Source: Stereum hirsutum FP-91666 SS1 (lineage: Eukaryota > Basidiomycota > Agaricomycetes > Russulales > Stereaceae). Taken from it: 64,000 bases of DNA. The position numbers and the translations under genes are program-made. The stretch lies in contig NW_006763131.1 of the NCBI RefSeq assembly GCF_000264905.1, positions 1,713,063 through 1,777,062 of the forward strand, in the 5' to 3' direction. Below are positions 33,208-45,213 of the stretch, piece by piece (the first letter of the stretch is position 1; every line of letters starts with the position of its first letter). The notes beneath the pieces are model-generated. The model was not told where the DNA came from. It was given only the letters and a program-made list of their open reading frames with translations, and did no database searches.

Positions 33208-36200
33208 TCAAGAGCTCGTCCACGCCGTCACGGTTCTGGCGAGACCATTGACATTGGAATCCTCGTTGATGATCCCAACATTGTCGAGAGAGATCTGATA
33301 GGTGGTGTAGACCGTCGACAAGCTGTAGATGGCGATAGAAGAGGCAGAGTCAATGCTGACGATCTGCGTCTGGCAGGCGTTTGTGTCATCACATGTCGGC
33401 GAGTAGTTCTGCACGAAGAGTCAGTACAATCCTACCAAAGAAGAAAATGCGACGCGGGTTTCTGACCTGGAAGAAACTGTAGAAGCCAGCACCGAAGATG
33501 AGGATATCACTCGAGTTCTCAACGTATAGCGCCCAAGCCATAGTTTGATCGCTGGAGAACGTGGGGTCGCTGTAGGTCGAATCCGTTGTGAAAGGAGAAG
33601 GGGCTGAGGGGCTCGGTTGGAAGTAGGGCTTTATGAAAGGAGACATATTAGAGAATGAATAGCTTTGCTAGATAAATGGCACACACCGTCTCTGTCTGCG
33701 CAGTCCCGATATAGTGGTTGCTCGCGCCGACCAGGGAGTACTGGTAGAGAACGTGATGTTCAGACGAGGTACCAATCATCCAGACGGGACCGGCAGATTC
33801 TGAAAGAACCCCCCTGCCCGAATACGCCGTGATGTCGAGTTGGTCAACGTCCTCGACATCATGATCAGCTTTTGAGGAAAGGATAGATGGATGATCAGTG
33901 GGTGACGGACAAAAGCACTATAATATGAATACAATACCTAACCAGACCCAAAGACCCTATCAATCATGGTTGTTGGTCAGTCTCAACAAGCAAGTGGAAC
34001 AAACGGATGGATATACCTCGAGGTAAGCGCTGGAGCCACTGGTAAGATGTAGACCCATGAACGCAGCATAGCAGTTGGTACCCGTGCTCGCAGTCGTGTT
34101 CGCGCACTGGGACAATTGCATGTCCGTGCCAGCAGCTATGGTGGTAATGGGGTATCAGCACGTTGTTGTTTCAATCTTTCGAGAGGTAGAAGAAATACCT
34201 CCACCAAGCCTACCCAAACGAAACACAGTATTAGTTCAGGAGATCTTCAAAGCCACCCAGCAGATAAACCGTACCTAAACAAAGTATCCCACATGCCTGC
34301 CGCGCCCTGGTTGCCCGAGGGGTCGTGGACGTTCCACTCCATGACGATCGCACCACCGGCAGAGGCACGAGTGGTGAAAAGCATATCGGAAATCTCGGCA
34401 ATACCAGTGGATCCCTCTGCACCAACTTGAACGACGACTTGTGGGTTCGTGATGTCTGAAAAGGCGGTACCGCTTCCCATGATCGTCTGCTCGTGCCTAG
34501 CATCAGCATCTTGTCCCCATAATATAGAGATACAAGTAAACGTACACTCCAGGCTTCACCCGTGATCTGGACATCTGCTGGGATTTTGAGCGTCGAGGAG
34601 ACGATATAGGCGCCTTGAGGGAAGTAGATGATCTTGCAGCTATGAAAGGCAATCAGAACGTTCTCCAATTGAGCTCCCGTGCTCCTAAAACTCACCCAGC
34701 GTACTGATATCCATGAGATCAATGTCAACGAACATCCACAATCAGATAAGAAAGAACGTACGTTGTCAAACACGGCTTGGAGAGCGGCCGTGTCGTCCGT
34801 GGTCCCGTCACCGAGTGCGCCCTCGTCCTTGACTGACACGATTTGGTCGGTGGAATAGTCAGCATACGTTGGCCTGGTTTTGCCGAAGATTTTTCCACTG
34901 CCATCCAAGAGGACCGAAGGCTTGTTGATGGAGGTTGTGGTATCCTGGACAAACGATCCCGTCGCGCTTGAGCCAGAGTAGACATTTCTGTACGAGATGA
35001 AATTAGTGTCGTTGACCGTGACGAGCAATAGAGTGAGATTACCCCTGAGCCCAGGTATCGATAGAGGAAGACCCAGCCAAGATGACCGTTCCATCTGTGA
35101 GACTAACGGCGCTGGTAACACCACTCATTTGAATGTTGTTGAGAACCAGCGAACCATCGAGCGAACCGCTGCTGGATGCAGAGCTCCTCAAGAATATCGG
35201 TGTGTCCGTCACAGTCACGTCGATGATGGCCTCAGCCCCGACTCCCTGGGTAGCGTCAGTGTTCGAGCTACTGGCGTCGATATCGCCCGTCGTGATGTCG
35301 AAACCAACGGCACAGTTGTTGATCGTGACGCCCTGCCAGGTCCACCCCCAGTTCCATGCGGCGAATACCGCGGTCTGCGCGTTGTTGACAGTAATGTTGC
35401 GAACGGTGAACTGCTGGTTTCCGACCCAGACACCATACTTTCCACCGTTGAAGACCAGATCGCCCATGAACCCTCCGGACCCATTCTCCATATAGATTCC
35501 TTGGTGGGCTGTGGCGGAGTCAGTAGACATGTCGACTACAATATTGTAGAGCGAAGTCGCTTGCGAGACCTGCCAGTGCAGGCCGGTAGCCGAAGTCGTG
35601 GCCGGTTGCGAAGTAAGGTCGATATGTACGTTCCGAACACTCCTATAGAAGTTATTCTTGGGGGGAGTGACTTAGTCTCACGAGCCCGAAAAAGCGTACT
35701 TGATGCAGAGAAAGACTCACTTGGTTGACATACCACTCTGCGCCTAAATATGGGCACCCAGCGATTGAGAAGATAGTTTTTAAACTAAGATATGTGAGAA
35801 GATGGGCGTACCGTTGCCGCCGGGAATATAGGGATCGGCGTCGATGACAGCAATGCCTGCGAAGGCCGCAGATGACTTCAAAGTGGGGAGGACCTTGGCA
35901 TCGCCGACGAGAGCCGTGTTATAATACAGGATGAGCGGCGCAGACACCAGATACGTTCTAAAATATAACCTCAGTATATATCCACTTCAGCCCTGGGATA
36001 AAGTGGCACATACCCTTGCGGGAGATAGACCAAGGCGGGAGTAGTCGAGGACGAGGCGCAGGACTCGCCACAGCGATCACCGTCACTAATTGCGGCACTG
36101 TTGTCATCGGGAAGTAGATCAGCAAGTGTGAGATTAACCAACAGCCATTTACAGCATACTTGATGGCAGCCGTATCATCGGTTACACCTGTGGTTGGGGG

Positions 36201-36474
36201 TCAGAGCTCAGTGTGGCTTCGAACGCGATAAACAGAGTTACTCACCGTCACCAACCGCACCATAGTCCTTAACATTTCGAAAAACGGTGTATCCAGAGGT
36301 TCCAAAGGCAGATGTGCCTTGATGCTCGATTGTCTCTAGCCAGTAAGGGTCGCTTGCAGCAGCAGTACCGGCCCCAAGTTCTGATGTACACTGTGAACCG
36401 AGAGCATTGACGGACGCGATCGGCGACACGGCCAGAAGAGTCAAAAGGAGAGAAGAAAGCATGTTTGTAAACAT
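33208..36474 (-). CDS. Secreted GH55 exo-beta-1,3-glucanase
   Basis: Glycoside hydrolase family 55 enzyme with two right-handed beta-helix domains, acting on beta-1,3-glucan (fungal wall or laminarin). About 16 exons give ~785 residues. The signal peptide is clear (MLSSLLLTLLAVSPIASVNA). Each half opens with the family repeat: VFRNVKDYGAVGDGVTDDTAAI in the first and SVKDEGALGDGTTDDTAALQ in the second. Later landmarks are NFYRSVRNVHIDLT, GVWVGNQQFTVRNIT, YAGCKIIYFPQGAYIVSSTL, DMLFTTRA and GLWVWLADHDVED. Two microexons are needed to hold the frame: 8 nt at 34696-34703 (YAG) and 11 nt at 34199-34209 (LGG). A 19-nt exon encodes GLWVWL. The large exon 35041-35647 (approximate) carries the central helix. 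A TATA box lies 100 bp upstream. Confidence 0.93.
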
Positions 36475-37602
36475 CGCGATGAACCAGCAAAGTCAAAAAA
36501 GAATGAAGGGCCCGACTCAGGATGAGTGGGAAACGGGGAAAAGATGTCGATACCGCAGACCAGGGCGGCATGCCTTTATAGAAACCGGGGGCTATAGATG
36601 GAGTAGGACGACTCGAGGCAGACGTTCCGAGCGACATTTGTTCTCTGTGTGACAGACCAAAGGACCTTTGCATGTGGCAGGCTGGGCAACCGCGTTGACA
36701 AGAACACGCAGAAGCATCAAAAAGGCATTCACCAAGATTCACCAATGGTCTGCAGCAACGCGTGCCGATCTGCTGATCTAGGCTTCATCTCCGCAGCGTG
36801 AAGAATGCAGGACACCTAAGCCTACCACTCCCGGTATAAAGTTCGCAACTCCCAATATAAAGTTCAAAGGCCTGCTCGGAGACTCTGTTCGGAAGGAAGG
36901 CTATCGCTCGAGAGATGCACAAACTCATGATTTAGCTTCTGCTCAGGGATGCAATCCGTACATGTGTATCGTTGAAGAGTCACTTTTTTTTTGATGGTGA
37001 CGGCGATCCTTTGAGGGACCATTGCAGGTACGCTACCATCCTTGAAGATACAAGGTACTGGCGAATGCCGATATTGAGGGTCTGTGTGGCGCATCAACTG
37101 AAATAAAATCAGAAAAACCTCGTAGCACATAATTATCAGGCCTGTGCGCATGCAGGCTCACCATCTCGTCCAACCGAGCCCGCTGTACTCATGCGACAGC
37201 CCGGACATCAGGCCATAGGATACGACGGTGAAGTTTTGGAGCGCATGGTGATACTGATGCTTATGGATGATTCCGTCGATGTAACGTGTGGACTCTGAGG
37301 CATACATGTGTGGAAGTTGGGCGGCCGGCAGGTGCACAAGGGTTCGTGTGCAGTGATGTACAAAGTAGTTAAACTCGGTTGATGTAGGATCTGCTGGAAG
37401 CGGAAAGATAAAAGCGAAGAGCATGTGAATTCGCAAGTGATACGTCCACCTGAGCGTAGTTGGCTTCGAGCCAGCACACCGTCGTCTACGTGTGACGGAT
37501 ACAAGAGTTCAACCGAACTGTGAGATTTTCCGAAACGCCTCACAAGGTCGACCACTGTACTGAAGGCAAAATCTATCAGAACACGACGGCGACATTTAGA
37601 AC
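36475..37602. other. GH55 promoter and 1-kb gap to UTP11
   Basis: Besides the TATA box at 36575-36580, no gene is recognised. Minus-strand frames at 36864-37151 (95 codons), 37158-37436 (92 codons) and 37208-37606 (132 codons) overlap in different frames. They might be remains of a decayed gene, but I see no family motif. Confidence 0.45.
36575..36580 (-). promoter_or_regulatory. TATA box of the GH55 gene
   Basis: TATAAA (in CTATAAAGG) on the minus strand, 100 bases upstream of the GH55 start codon. Confidence 0.65.
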
Positions 37603-38847
37603 TCATCTCTTGCGTTCAGCGCGCCACTTGTACACCCGAGGCTTGTACGCTTTTGCGTCCGACGGAAGGCCACCTCTCGCCTGGGAAGGACGTGCATCTT
37701 CGTCTTCCTCCTCCTCCTCATCATCGTCGTCATCGTCTTCTTTCGTGACACCCTGGATCTTCTGCGAGCCCCCTCTACCCATGAGCAGCTTCTGCATCTC
37801 GAGCTCCCTCTCCGCGTACCGAAGCATGCGGTCCCTGCTCAATCGTGCCGATAATTCTTTGAGTAACCGCTGCCGATGAATCTAGGGATACCCGTCAGAT
37901 TTGGGGGGAAGGAGTGTCGTGTGGTAAACTTACAGTCGCCTCCTTCTTTCCTTCGTTATCGACTGTCGCAGCCGAGCCATTCCTTCCCCCTGTCGTCTTC
38001 TTGGATTTGGTGGCGACCTTGGCCTGCGTGGGTGCTTTCCAACCAAGATCGAGTAATGAGTCCTCAGAAATGTCCATAGGAGTTTCATCAGAGATCGGTT
38101 TAGATGCAGCACGATATTGTTGTGCTGTCGTCATATTAATGAGCAGGAATTAAAACATGATTATGAACAAGAGCCGACCTTCTTCTTCGTTCTCCACGAA
38201 AACGATGTGCTTTGTGTTGTTTTTCCGCGTCTTGCGGCTTCCTGAACCAGATGGGCCAGCAAGGATCCCGGCGTCTCTCAACACCTCCAACTCGTCCTCG
38301 TCGAGAACATTTTCATCGTCTCCATTCGGCGAGGTAAAGAGATCAGCCAGAGTGCTAAGTTGACTCTTGAGCTTCTCGATTTTCTGAGCACATTCACTTT
38401 AGTAACCGCCCGACAAGCTAAGACAGTGTGATGGTCCATACCTTCAGCCCTGCCGTCCTCACCATCCGAATATAATTCTCATCCTGACTCTTTAGCACTT
38501 TTACCATATCCGCAGGTAGAGCAGCATTGCCTCGATCCTGCACATGCACTCCACCCTAACGAACAATTTGTCACGTAGTTGATACTTCAGCAAGTGGGTT
38601 GCTAACGAAAAGAAGAGAGTCGGCAGACCTCCGTTCGCTTCCCGTTCATCCCAAAGTAAAACTCATCCTTGTTCCTTTCCGACGCCTTCTGCCTCAACCG
38701 CGTCAACCTATCCTGCTTGGAGTGGTAGTCTCGTGCACGGAGAACATAGTCCTTATGCTTCTCGAGGATTCCGAATCGTTCACGGTGCGCGAGTTGGGAG
38801 CGCTCCTTATGATTGCGACGATGAAGAGAGTTGCGTAGAGACGACAT
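37603..38847 (-). CDS. UTP11: U3 snoRNP-associated protein UTP11
   Basis: Small-subunit processome component needed for 18S rRNA maturation in the nucleolus. Five exons (38629-38847, 38442-38555, 38179-38383, 37934-38124, 37603-37881) give 335 residues, longer than yeast Utp11 (~250). The N-terminus is highly conserved: [43 protein letters not shown] and [14 protein letters not shown] [15 protein letters not shown]. The next exon holds [20 protein letters not shown]. The middle is an acidic and Ser-rich insert. The C-terminus has [19 protein letters not shown] sequence ([19 protein letters not shown]), an Asp/Glu run and the basic end [10 protein letters not shown] typical of the family. Confidence 0.95.
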
Positions 38848-39184
38848 AGTTCAATAGAGGGAGATCGAGATGAAGCAAGGAAAGGGGACAAGTGTGGCAC
38901 TCGAAGAGTGAAGTTGAAGTCAGGACGAGGCCTTTCAAAAAGTTGCGTTGACAGGAAATTCAGGAAATCGCGATAAGATAAGATGAAGCAGATCTAAACA
39001 CGCCACCTCAGTACAAGTACGCCACATTGCCGTGGACTCCCCGCGTAGAACATGACTCTGAATCTTAGAGGCGCTAGTAAATAGTACCAGAAGGCAGAAT
39101 CGTCATTATATACAATATGCTAAAAGAAAAATCACGACGAAGATATACAATTGCGATCACGAGAAATTGTTCCGTTCACCGGTA
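38848..39184. other. UTP11 promoter and downstream region of the next gene
   Basis: A 337-bp gap with no recognised feature. Confidence 0.5.
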
Positions 39185-40494
39185 CTACGACCCTTCGCCC
39201 TCCTCGCCACTCACACTACTGTTATGCATCTCCCCTTGGCCTCCATTCACGTTCATATGCTCCTGACCTTGTGCAACCATCGCGCCCGGGTGCGGTGGTT
39301 GCATCATCTGCATCGGCTGCATCGGCATTCCCATCTGTGGATGCTGCAATGGGCTCTCGAAATACATCCGCATCAAAACGCTCTCCAATGCGGCAACCGA
39401 TGGCGGGGGATACTCGAACTGACGAGCATTATTCCGTATGCCCTGAAACAGCGTCTCCATCCTATCCCAACGCTCTCGTTCAATACGCTCCCGTTCCCCA
39501 CCTCCAGACATTTGAGGCGTTGCTCCGAACCCGACGGGGACGGGCATCGACATGGAGGGGAAGTGAGGATAAGGTGATGCGAAGGAGGCTGGGTGTTGAG
39601 GAGCTTGGGCTCGCATAGGAGGCGAGGCTGGTGCTATAGCACGAGGGACGCTGGGTGTAGATGCGAGCTCTTGGGATGGGCTGTCATCATCTGGATCAGC
39701 TGTAGACTCTCGGGGTCGACCTGCAGCTTCGCGTCGACCACGCCGAGTGTATGGGAGGTTCGCCAGGCCAATCTCGTGAGAGTGTTGAGATACGTCTGTA
39801 TATCGTGTCAGGCTCAACTGAGAACCTGAAGACGATCGAGAGATACCCACAGCAAACACGGATCTCCTCTGTATCAAAATAGGTCTTGTAGCTGATTGAG
39901 GCAGCACACCCCTTGCCATCGAGCTGAAAGGCGAGATGAGATATCAACAATGTTACGAACGGCTCTGAATGTTCAACATACCTTGCGACTGGGAACTTTC
40001 CGCACTCGGTCGGGAAACTTCTTCACGTACTTCTTCCTACCACTCCTCGAATGACGAGCGCAGACCAATTTGACGTGGTCCTTGAACCGAGGAGGAACGG
40101 CCTTGGACCCATGCGTGTCCCCCTTGACAAACTCAACCATCTTCTCCTCTTCCTCCTTACTCCTCCACTGCTCGAAGGCCTCCATATTTTGGAACACCAA
40201 CTGACCGCCGCGACATCATCATTCGTATCTGTCCCAATTCCACAAGTGAGACAAGAAACATACCGTGTATCCATCATTCATATCCCCCGAACCATAAGGC
40301 CCCCTCGACGATCCGCCAGGCTGAGCATTAGTCTGGAATTGTATCTGGAGGTCCGAGCCAGGACTGTGACCGAGGGGTATGGGGAATTCGATGGTCGTCC
40401 CAGCTGGAGGACCGAAATTATGCGGCGTTTGTTGTTGTGGGTCTGAAAAGTGCTGAATGGGTGTCCCCTCCAGGCGGAAATTTTGGAAGCTCAT
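39185..40494 (-). CDS. Putative transcription factor with WRKY-GCM1/FAR1-like zinc-binding domain
   Basis: Four exons (40264-40494, 39982-40200, 39851-39923, 39185-39795) give 377 residues. The central ~110 residues are a compact basic domain: NMEAFEQWRSKEEE, VKLVCARHSRSGRKKYVKKF, then SRKLDGKGCAASISYKTYFDTEEIRV and SQHSHEIGLANLPYTRRGRR. The spacing GKGC-x22-HSH, with an upstream Cys, fits the C..C..HxH ligands of the WRKY-GCM1 superfamily (FAR1, FLYWCH, GCM), so zinc-dependent DNA binding is inferred. The basic run after the HxH (TRRGRR) suits DNA contact. The rest is Pro/Met/Gln-rich, like an activation region. Many Agaricomycetes have close relatives of this domain in several copies, to my recollection. 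The ATG at 40494 is chosen because the frame upstream lacks another ATG. Confidence 0.78.
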
Positions 40495-40921
40495 CTGTTC
40501 TTGCTGCAAATCTGCGACTCAAACGAGTTCTTGACTCAACATGTCACACAAAGTCACTCCACCGCCGTCACGGATTTTGACAACGCGGCCCCGATCAAGG
40601 CCCGCCGGGATGTCGGTCTGGGAAGCACAAGAGAAGCCCTCCTTGTCGGGCGTAGTGGCAAAGCGAGTTCAAGTTGCACCAAAATCGCGTCGACGAACGG
40701 AATGTAGCAATGAATAGTAATGTCCTGGAATATGTTTCGTACGAGTCCAAATTGTGCCGTAGAGCAGAAAGAGAGCAGTGTAGTATACACGAGTTATGCG
40801 TAAGTAGAGGATTATGTGTCCACATTGGGAACGATTGTCTGCGATACTAAGTACTTCAAAGCAAGATTCCGACAGTCAATAACTCCAAGCATGCGTACGG
40901 AGTCCATATGAGCCATGCACA
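40495..40921. other. Gap between transcription factor promoter and PLC-like gene
   Basis: A 427-bp gap. Short frames only. Confidence 0.5.
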
Positions 40922-42459
40922 TCATCCAAGGAGAGCAAAGGCAGCCATCAAAGACATCGAAAAGGCCGCTGCAGGGCCAAGTAGAACGTTCGCCGACAGC
41001 TTTCCTACACTGCCACTGGATGACGACGTTGAAGACGAGGAAGAAGAGGATAGCGGTGTAGCAATGGGTGTTGTGGGATCATAGGTGACGCCGTTGGCAG
41101 TGGCAGCAACCTCGAAGACGGATCCGCCACCGTACTCGTAGAACTGATGTGCAAATTTGTCAATACCAAGCCAACTAAAAAGAATTATGCGGGCGAACGT
41201 ACGTCAACGAGCATGAAGTTGGGGTTACGACCGTAATCACCGACACAGGTGTCGAGCTGCGCGCCCAACGACCCCGTGCCGTTGGCAGCATTGGTGGTAT
41301 CCAAATCAGCCGTGTCCGGGATTGGTGAGCCAAGGAGATTGGTGTCGAGGAAATGGTTGATGAGATACATCTGGTTGGTCGAATCACCCTTAGTCCGGTT
41401 CACATCGCAATCAAAAGTAGGGTCTGTGACGTCGTAGGCAGTCTCCCAAACGTTTGTGAACTCTGCATAATATCGCTCTGTAAGCAAGTTTGAAGTTTCG
41501 GAATTGTTGTGAGTGAGATACGTACCGTCAATGATGTACGTGACGGTGGAGAAGTCGGCGTGAGTGTCCATGAAAGTGACCAAACGTGTACCGGCATCGA
41601 TCAGGGTGCCCAAGGTCGGCCAGGAGGTGTAGGTCAAATTGGAGGAAGTGGGGGAATAGGACATGGTATCCAAGCCGACAGATTGGAAGACGCTTGCGAA
41701 GTCGGAGGCAGAGAAGCCGTCAGAGTTGACGATGAGCAGGGAGACGACTAGAAGCACACAGTAAATTAGTATAGATTCATGGCCGAGGGGACTGGTAAAG
41801 ACATACCATCGTTAGTGTTGGCATCCATCCACGTCTTGACTGTAGAGTCTATCAGTATTGAAACTACCACTCGTGAAAATTGAGCAACTGACCCGTGGTA
41901 AGATAGGTCTCCAGGCTACCTCCATCAAACAAAAGCTATAAAAATCCGGGGTGAGCTGAGAGAAATACAGAGTGCATTGTATGTAGTAGATACGTACGCA
42001 GCTTGTATGGCACAACTCAATGGTACCGGAACTGTTGTGCGCTTGCATCTGCAGCATTCTGATCCCATCGTTGAGTTGCTGTGTGACTATAGAAAATCCT
42101 CGGTATGTAGCGCGACATCCAATGCAGAAGGAAACGTACTGTTATAGTCCTGGTTTGTTGCCACTGAAAAGGGCGATATATCTCCTTTCAGCAGGAGCTT
42201 CTGAATGAAAGTAGTGGAGAACTAACCGTTATTGGTGCCGACAGCGTAGGAATCATGGGCGCCAACAAATGTAACATTGCCAAAACTACGATCGCAAAGC
42301 TAAGCAGATGCATAAGTTGATATTCAAGGACGATTAAACAGTGTGTTGCACCTCTGAGTGGCCATTGCACGTTGACGCTCGCCGGTCGATGGTAGCCGCA
42401 GAGACGAGCGAGAGAAAAGCGAGGGCGACCGGCGCACAAGATATTATTGAGGGAACCAT
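40922..42459 (-). CDS. Secreted PLC-like phosphodiesterase, probably GPI-anchored
   Basis: TIM-barrel protein of the PI-PLC-like phosphodiesterase superfamily. Nine exons starting with 42352-42459 and 42227-42299 give about 355 residues. The signal peptide is MVPSIISCAPVALAFLSLVSA. Superfamily landmarks are FVGAHDSYAVG (candidate catalytic His), QQLNDGIRMLQMQAH, ELCHTSC and KTWMDANTNDVVSLLIVNSDG, followed by TRLVTFMDTHAD. The last 45 residues are a Ser/Thr run followed by a hydrophobic tail (FSMSLMAAFALLG), the usual form of a GPI-anchor signal. Similar fungal proteins are common, but their substrate is unknown; PI-PLC activity is not implied because the second catalytic His is not evident by eye. 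Divergent from the myosin light chain gene. Confidence 0.86.
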
Positions 42460-42878
42460 GACAAGCTTTGAGAGTAGAGAGCGACGGAGACTGTGAGAAG
42501 TGGGGAGAGATGATGAAAGAGAAGAGAAAAGAGTGTAAGGTTGCTGAAAAGGGGGGTAGGTCGATGCACAGCAAGCCTGCCGCTGCGCCAACGGTGACAC
42601 CTGCCCTTCTCCGCCACCCTCATACCGCCCACCGGTCCAGTGGGCCACACTGCCCTGTCCGATTCATCCGACATTAATGAGGAAGGAGGTCACTTGTAGA
42701 AACCAGTAGCGGTAGTTGAAATTGTGCATTCTGCTTAGGTTCGTGATATCACTTTTGGGCGTCGTCGATCTTTCAGATTGCTTCCAGACGATAACCATTT
42801 CCAACGTGGCCCGAATAGGGAACCTGTGTTGATCTCTTTCATTCCTTCCTCAAACCATATACTCGAATACCGTCAACC
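42460..42878. promoter_or_regulatory. Divergent promoter region, PLC-like gene / myosin light chain
   Basis: A 419-bp region between divergent starts. No specific motif is claimed. Confidence 0.5.
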
Positions 42879-43600
42879 ATGTCTCGTTATCCTGATCATC
42901 TTACGGCAAATTCATCGCCCTCAAAGCCTACGAAGGCTCAGAAATCTCGCGCTCGACGCGAACCCTCGGGAGTCTTCTCGCTCTTCCAACAGCCGCAGAT
43001 TCAACAGTTCAAGGAGGCATTCTCTCTCATCGACCAGAACAGAGATGGAGTCGTAGACGAGGCCGACTTAAAAGAGATATTTGCGAGTCTTGGTACGCGG
43101 TCACCCATGGATCCATTCCAGACTTCCATCGCTAACAGTACTTGACAGGTATCACGCCTTCAAAGCGTATGTTGGACGACCTACTTTCCTCACGACCTGG
43201 CGGACACGATCGCATGGGTTCTTCCTCTTCACTTGACGACTCCGCCGACCGTGGAATCAACTTCACCATGTTTCTCACTATGATGAGCGAACACCTTATC
43301 GACTTCGACACAGAGACGGAGTTGATTGACGCGTTTGCCTGTTTTGACGAAGGCGACACTGGTATGGTCAAGGGGGATGAGATTCGGAAATGGCTAAGCG
43401 ATACCGGGGATAGGATGGATCAGAAGGAGGTATAGGTCGTCTTTCTTGCGTCAACGGCTGTCTACTGAGACCTATCTGCTCAGATCGACAGATTCCTGAA
43501 AGGGGCGTTCACTGACCGCCAAGGGAATTTCAACTACAAAGAATGGGCGAAGGTCGTCCGAGTCAACGATGATGGCGACAATCCGGAAGCTGTAGCATAA
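42879..43600 (+). CDS. RLC1: Myosin II regulatory light chain (EF-hand)
   Basis: Regulatory light chain that binds the neck of myosin II and acts at the cytokinetic ring. Three exons (42879-43092, 43149-43429, 43484-43600) give 203 residues. EF-hand 1 is intact: [29 protein letters not shown], with Asp-x-Asn-x-Asp at the loop, as in animal and yeast RLC. The second EF position is replaced by a Ser-rich stretch. The later hands ([19 protein letters not shown] and [12 protein letters not shown]) are degenerate. [11 protein letters not shown] just before EF1 aligns with the phosphorylatable Ser region (RATSNVFAMF type) of regulatory, not essential, light chains. The ~25-residue N-terminal extension is Ser/Lys-rich. 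Confidence 0.9.
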
Positions 43601-43819
43601 AGACGTCTCGCGCACACCACAGTATTTGTATAACATTCATGATTTCACGACCTATACCTATAGCAGCACACTGTCTCATCTAGCTCGTTGCTGAGGGGCT
43701 CACGCTTCAGGTTCGCGGCCACATTGACTGCATATTTTCGATTGTGCTGATCACTATTTCTCCAGATACTTTACATGTACAATGATAATGATACAGTTGT
43801 TGACGCCTCCGTTATCTCC

Positions 43820-45213
43820 TCAAATCCACTCGCCCTCAAGGGCTTCAGCGGGGAAGGTCTCGCTATCCGTCGCTAGCTCCTTAAATATCTCTTTGATGCT
43901 TTCTTGCCCTTCGTTTTTTTCTAACTCTTCAAGAGCTGTCGTTTCATCGTTAGCACTAGGACGCAGACGAACATCAAACGGAATACCCGACACGTACCAT
44001 GTCCTCTTCCCTCGCCCAAGCTCTGCTCCAATCCATCCTCTCCAGACCTGGCCGCAATGAATAACAACTCGGCGCCTTCGTGGTCAAGAAGCTCAATGTG
44101 CTCAATGGACGCAAATCGCAATCCGTAACTCTCCCGGCCTTTGCTGCCTCCCTTCCCAAAAACGTCTTCCATTATCCAAGAAGGATAGTCCGCCCTTTGG
44201 TTCGGTGAAAGGCCGACTTGCTGTCCGCCTGTAGGTGGTGCCAACGGGTTCTTCGCCTGTACGACGAAGGACGAGGCGGGATGAATACCGAGGGCCTCTT
44301 GGACTTCGCCCATATCAGATGGGTGGGACAGGTGGTAGCCTAGATGAGTCTCCCTTTTGGACGGGACTTTCGGGTCGCTGTTGACTATAGCATACGCGCC
44401 TCTGCCCGCAATACGGGAAGGAGCCTGGTGGCGAGTACCTTGGGCAACTGGATTCAGAAGGTGGCAACCGAAATAAACAGAATACAACTACCTCTGGTCT
44501 TTGTCTCGTAGGTCTTCTCTCCCAACCCCTTCTCGAGAGTGTGCAAATCATCTCCAACTGCAGTGACCGTGGCCCAGAAAGTGTTGTTTCTGCCTCGACC
44601 GTGCTCCGGATCTGGTAACTGCTTCTTACCAATGGACACCAGACGATACCGTTTCTTCGCTTTGTTTCGGGTCTCCTTCGCGGGGATGACGTCGGCGCCT
44701 TCTTCCAACACTTGCATATCAACGTCGTCGTCCTCCGGCTTTGCGGCGCCATTAGCATCACCGTTACTCGTCTCAGCAAATTTTGGTGGCCGTGGAAGAA
44801 GGAGTATGTGGAAGCGCTGGACGTCGTCGATAGAGTGAGCCTCCTCCTGCTCGACCTTGGGACGGTAGAAAAAGTAAATGTGGCCGCGCTCGATGGTTCC
44901 TACGCTAACGTGGTTAACAAACAGGGGCTGTACTTTGGCTGTCCATCTGCTTACCTTTCATAGGGCCGTCGCGAGGTCTTTTCTCATTCTTCTCGCCCTG
45001 CTTCGGTTCTGACACGTTCTCACCCTTCTTCGTACTCTGCTTCGTCTTTTTCTCGGGTGGCTCCTCCTCTTCACCCTCCGGCTGCTCAACTTCTTCTACA
45101 TCCCTCTTCGTGCCCCTCTTCTTCGGCGAGCTCTTCGGTTTCTCAGACTTCGATGTCGGCTTAACGTCGACACCTGATTCTTGGAGGGCAGCCTGTCTAC
45201 GAGTGATGGGCAT
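43820..45213 (-). CDS. Conserved fungal protein with IERGHIYFFYRPKV motif, function unknown
   Basis: Four exons (44955-45213, 44492-44899, 43998-44438, 43820-43935) give 407 residues. The first ~90 residues are Lys/Glu/Pro-rich with likely nuclear localisation signals (SPKKRGTKRD, EKKTKQSTKK). The conserved part starts at GTIERGHIYFFYRPKVE and continues SIDDVQRFHILLLPRPP, RYRLVSIGKKQLPDP, FWATVTAVGDD, then AIAGRGAY-like RIAGRGAYAIV, HLGYHLSHP, GEVQEALGI and FVVQAKNP. I recognise this as a widespread fungal family without an assigned function. The basic, charged start suggests a nuclear protein. It is divergent from the allantoinase gene. Confidence 0.82.
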
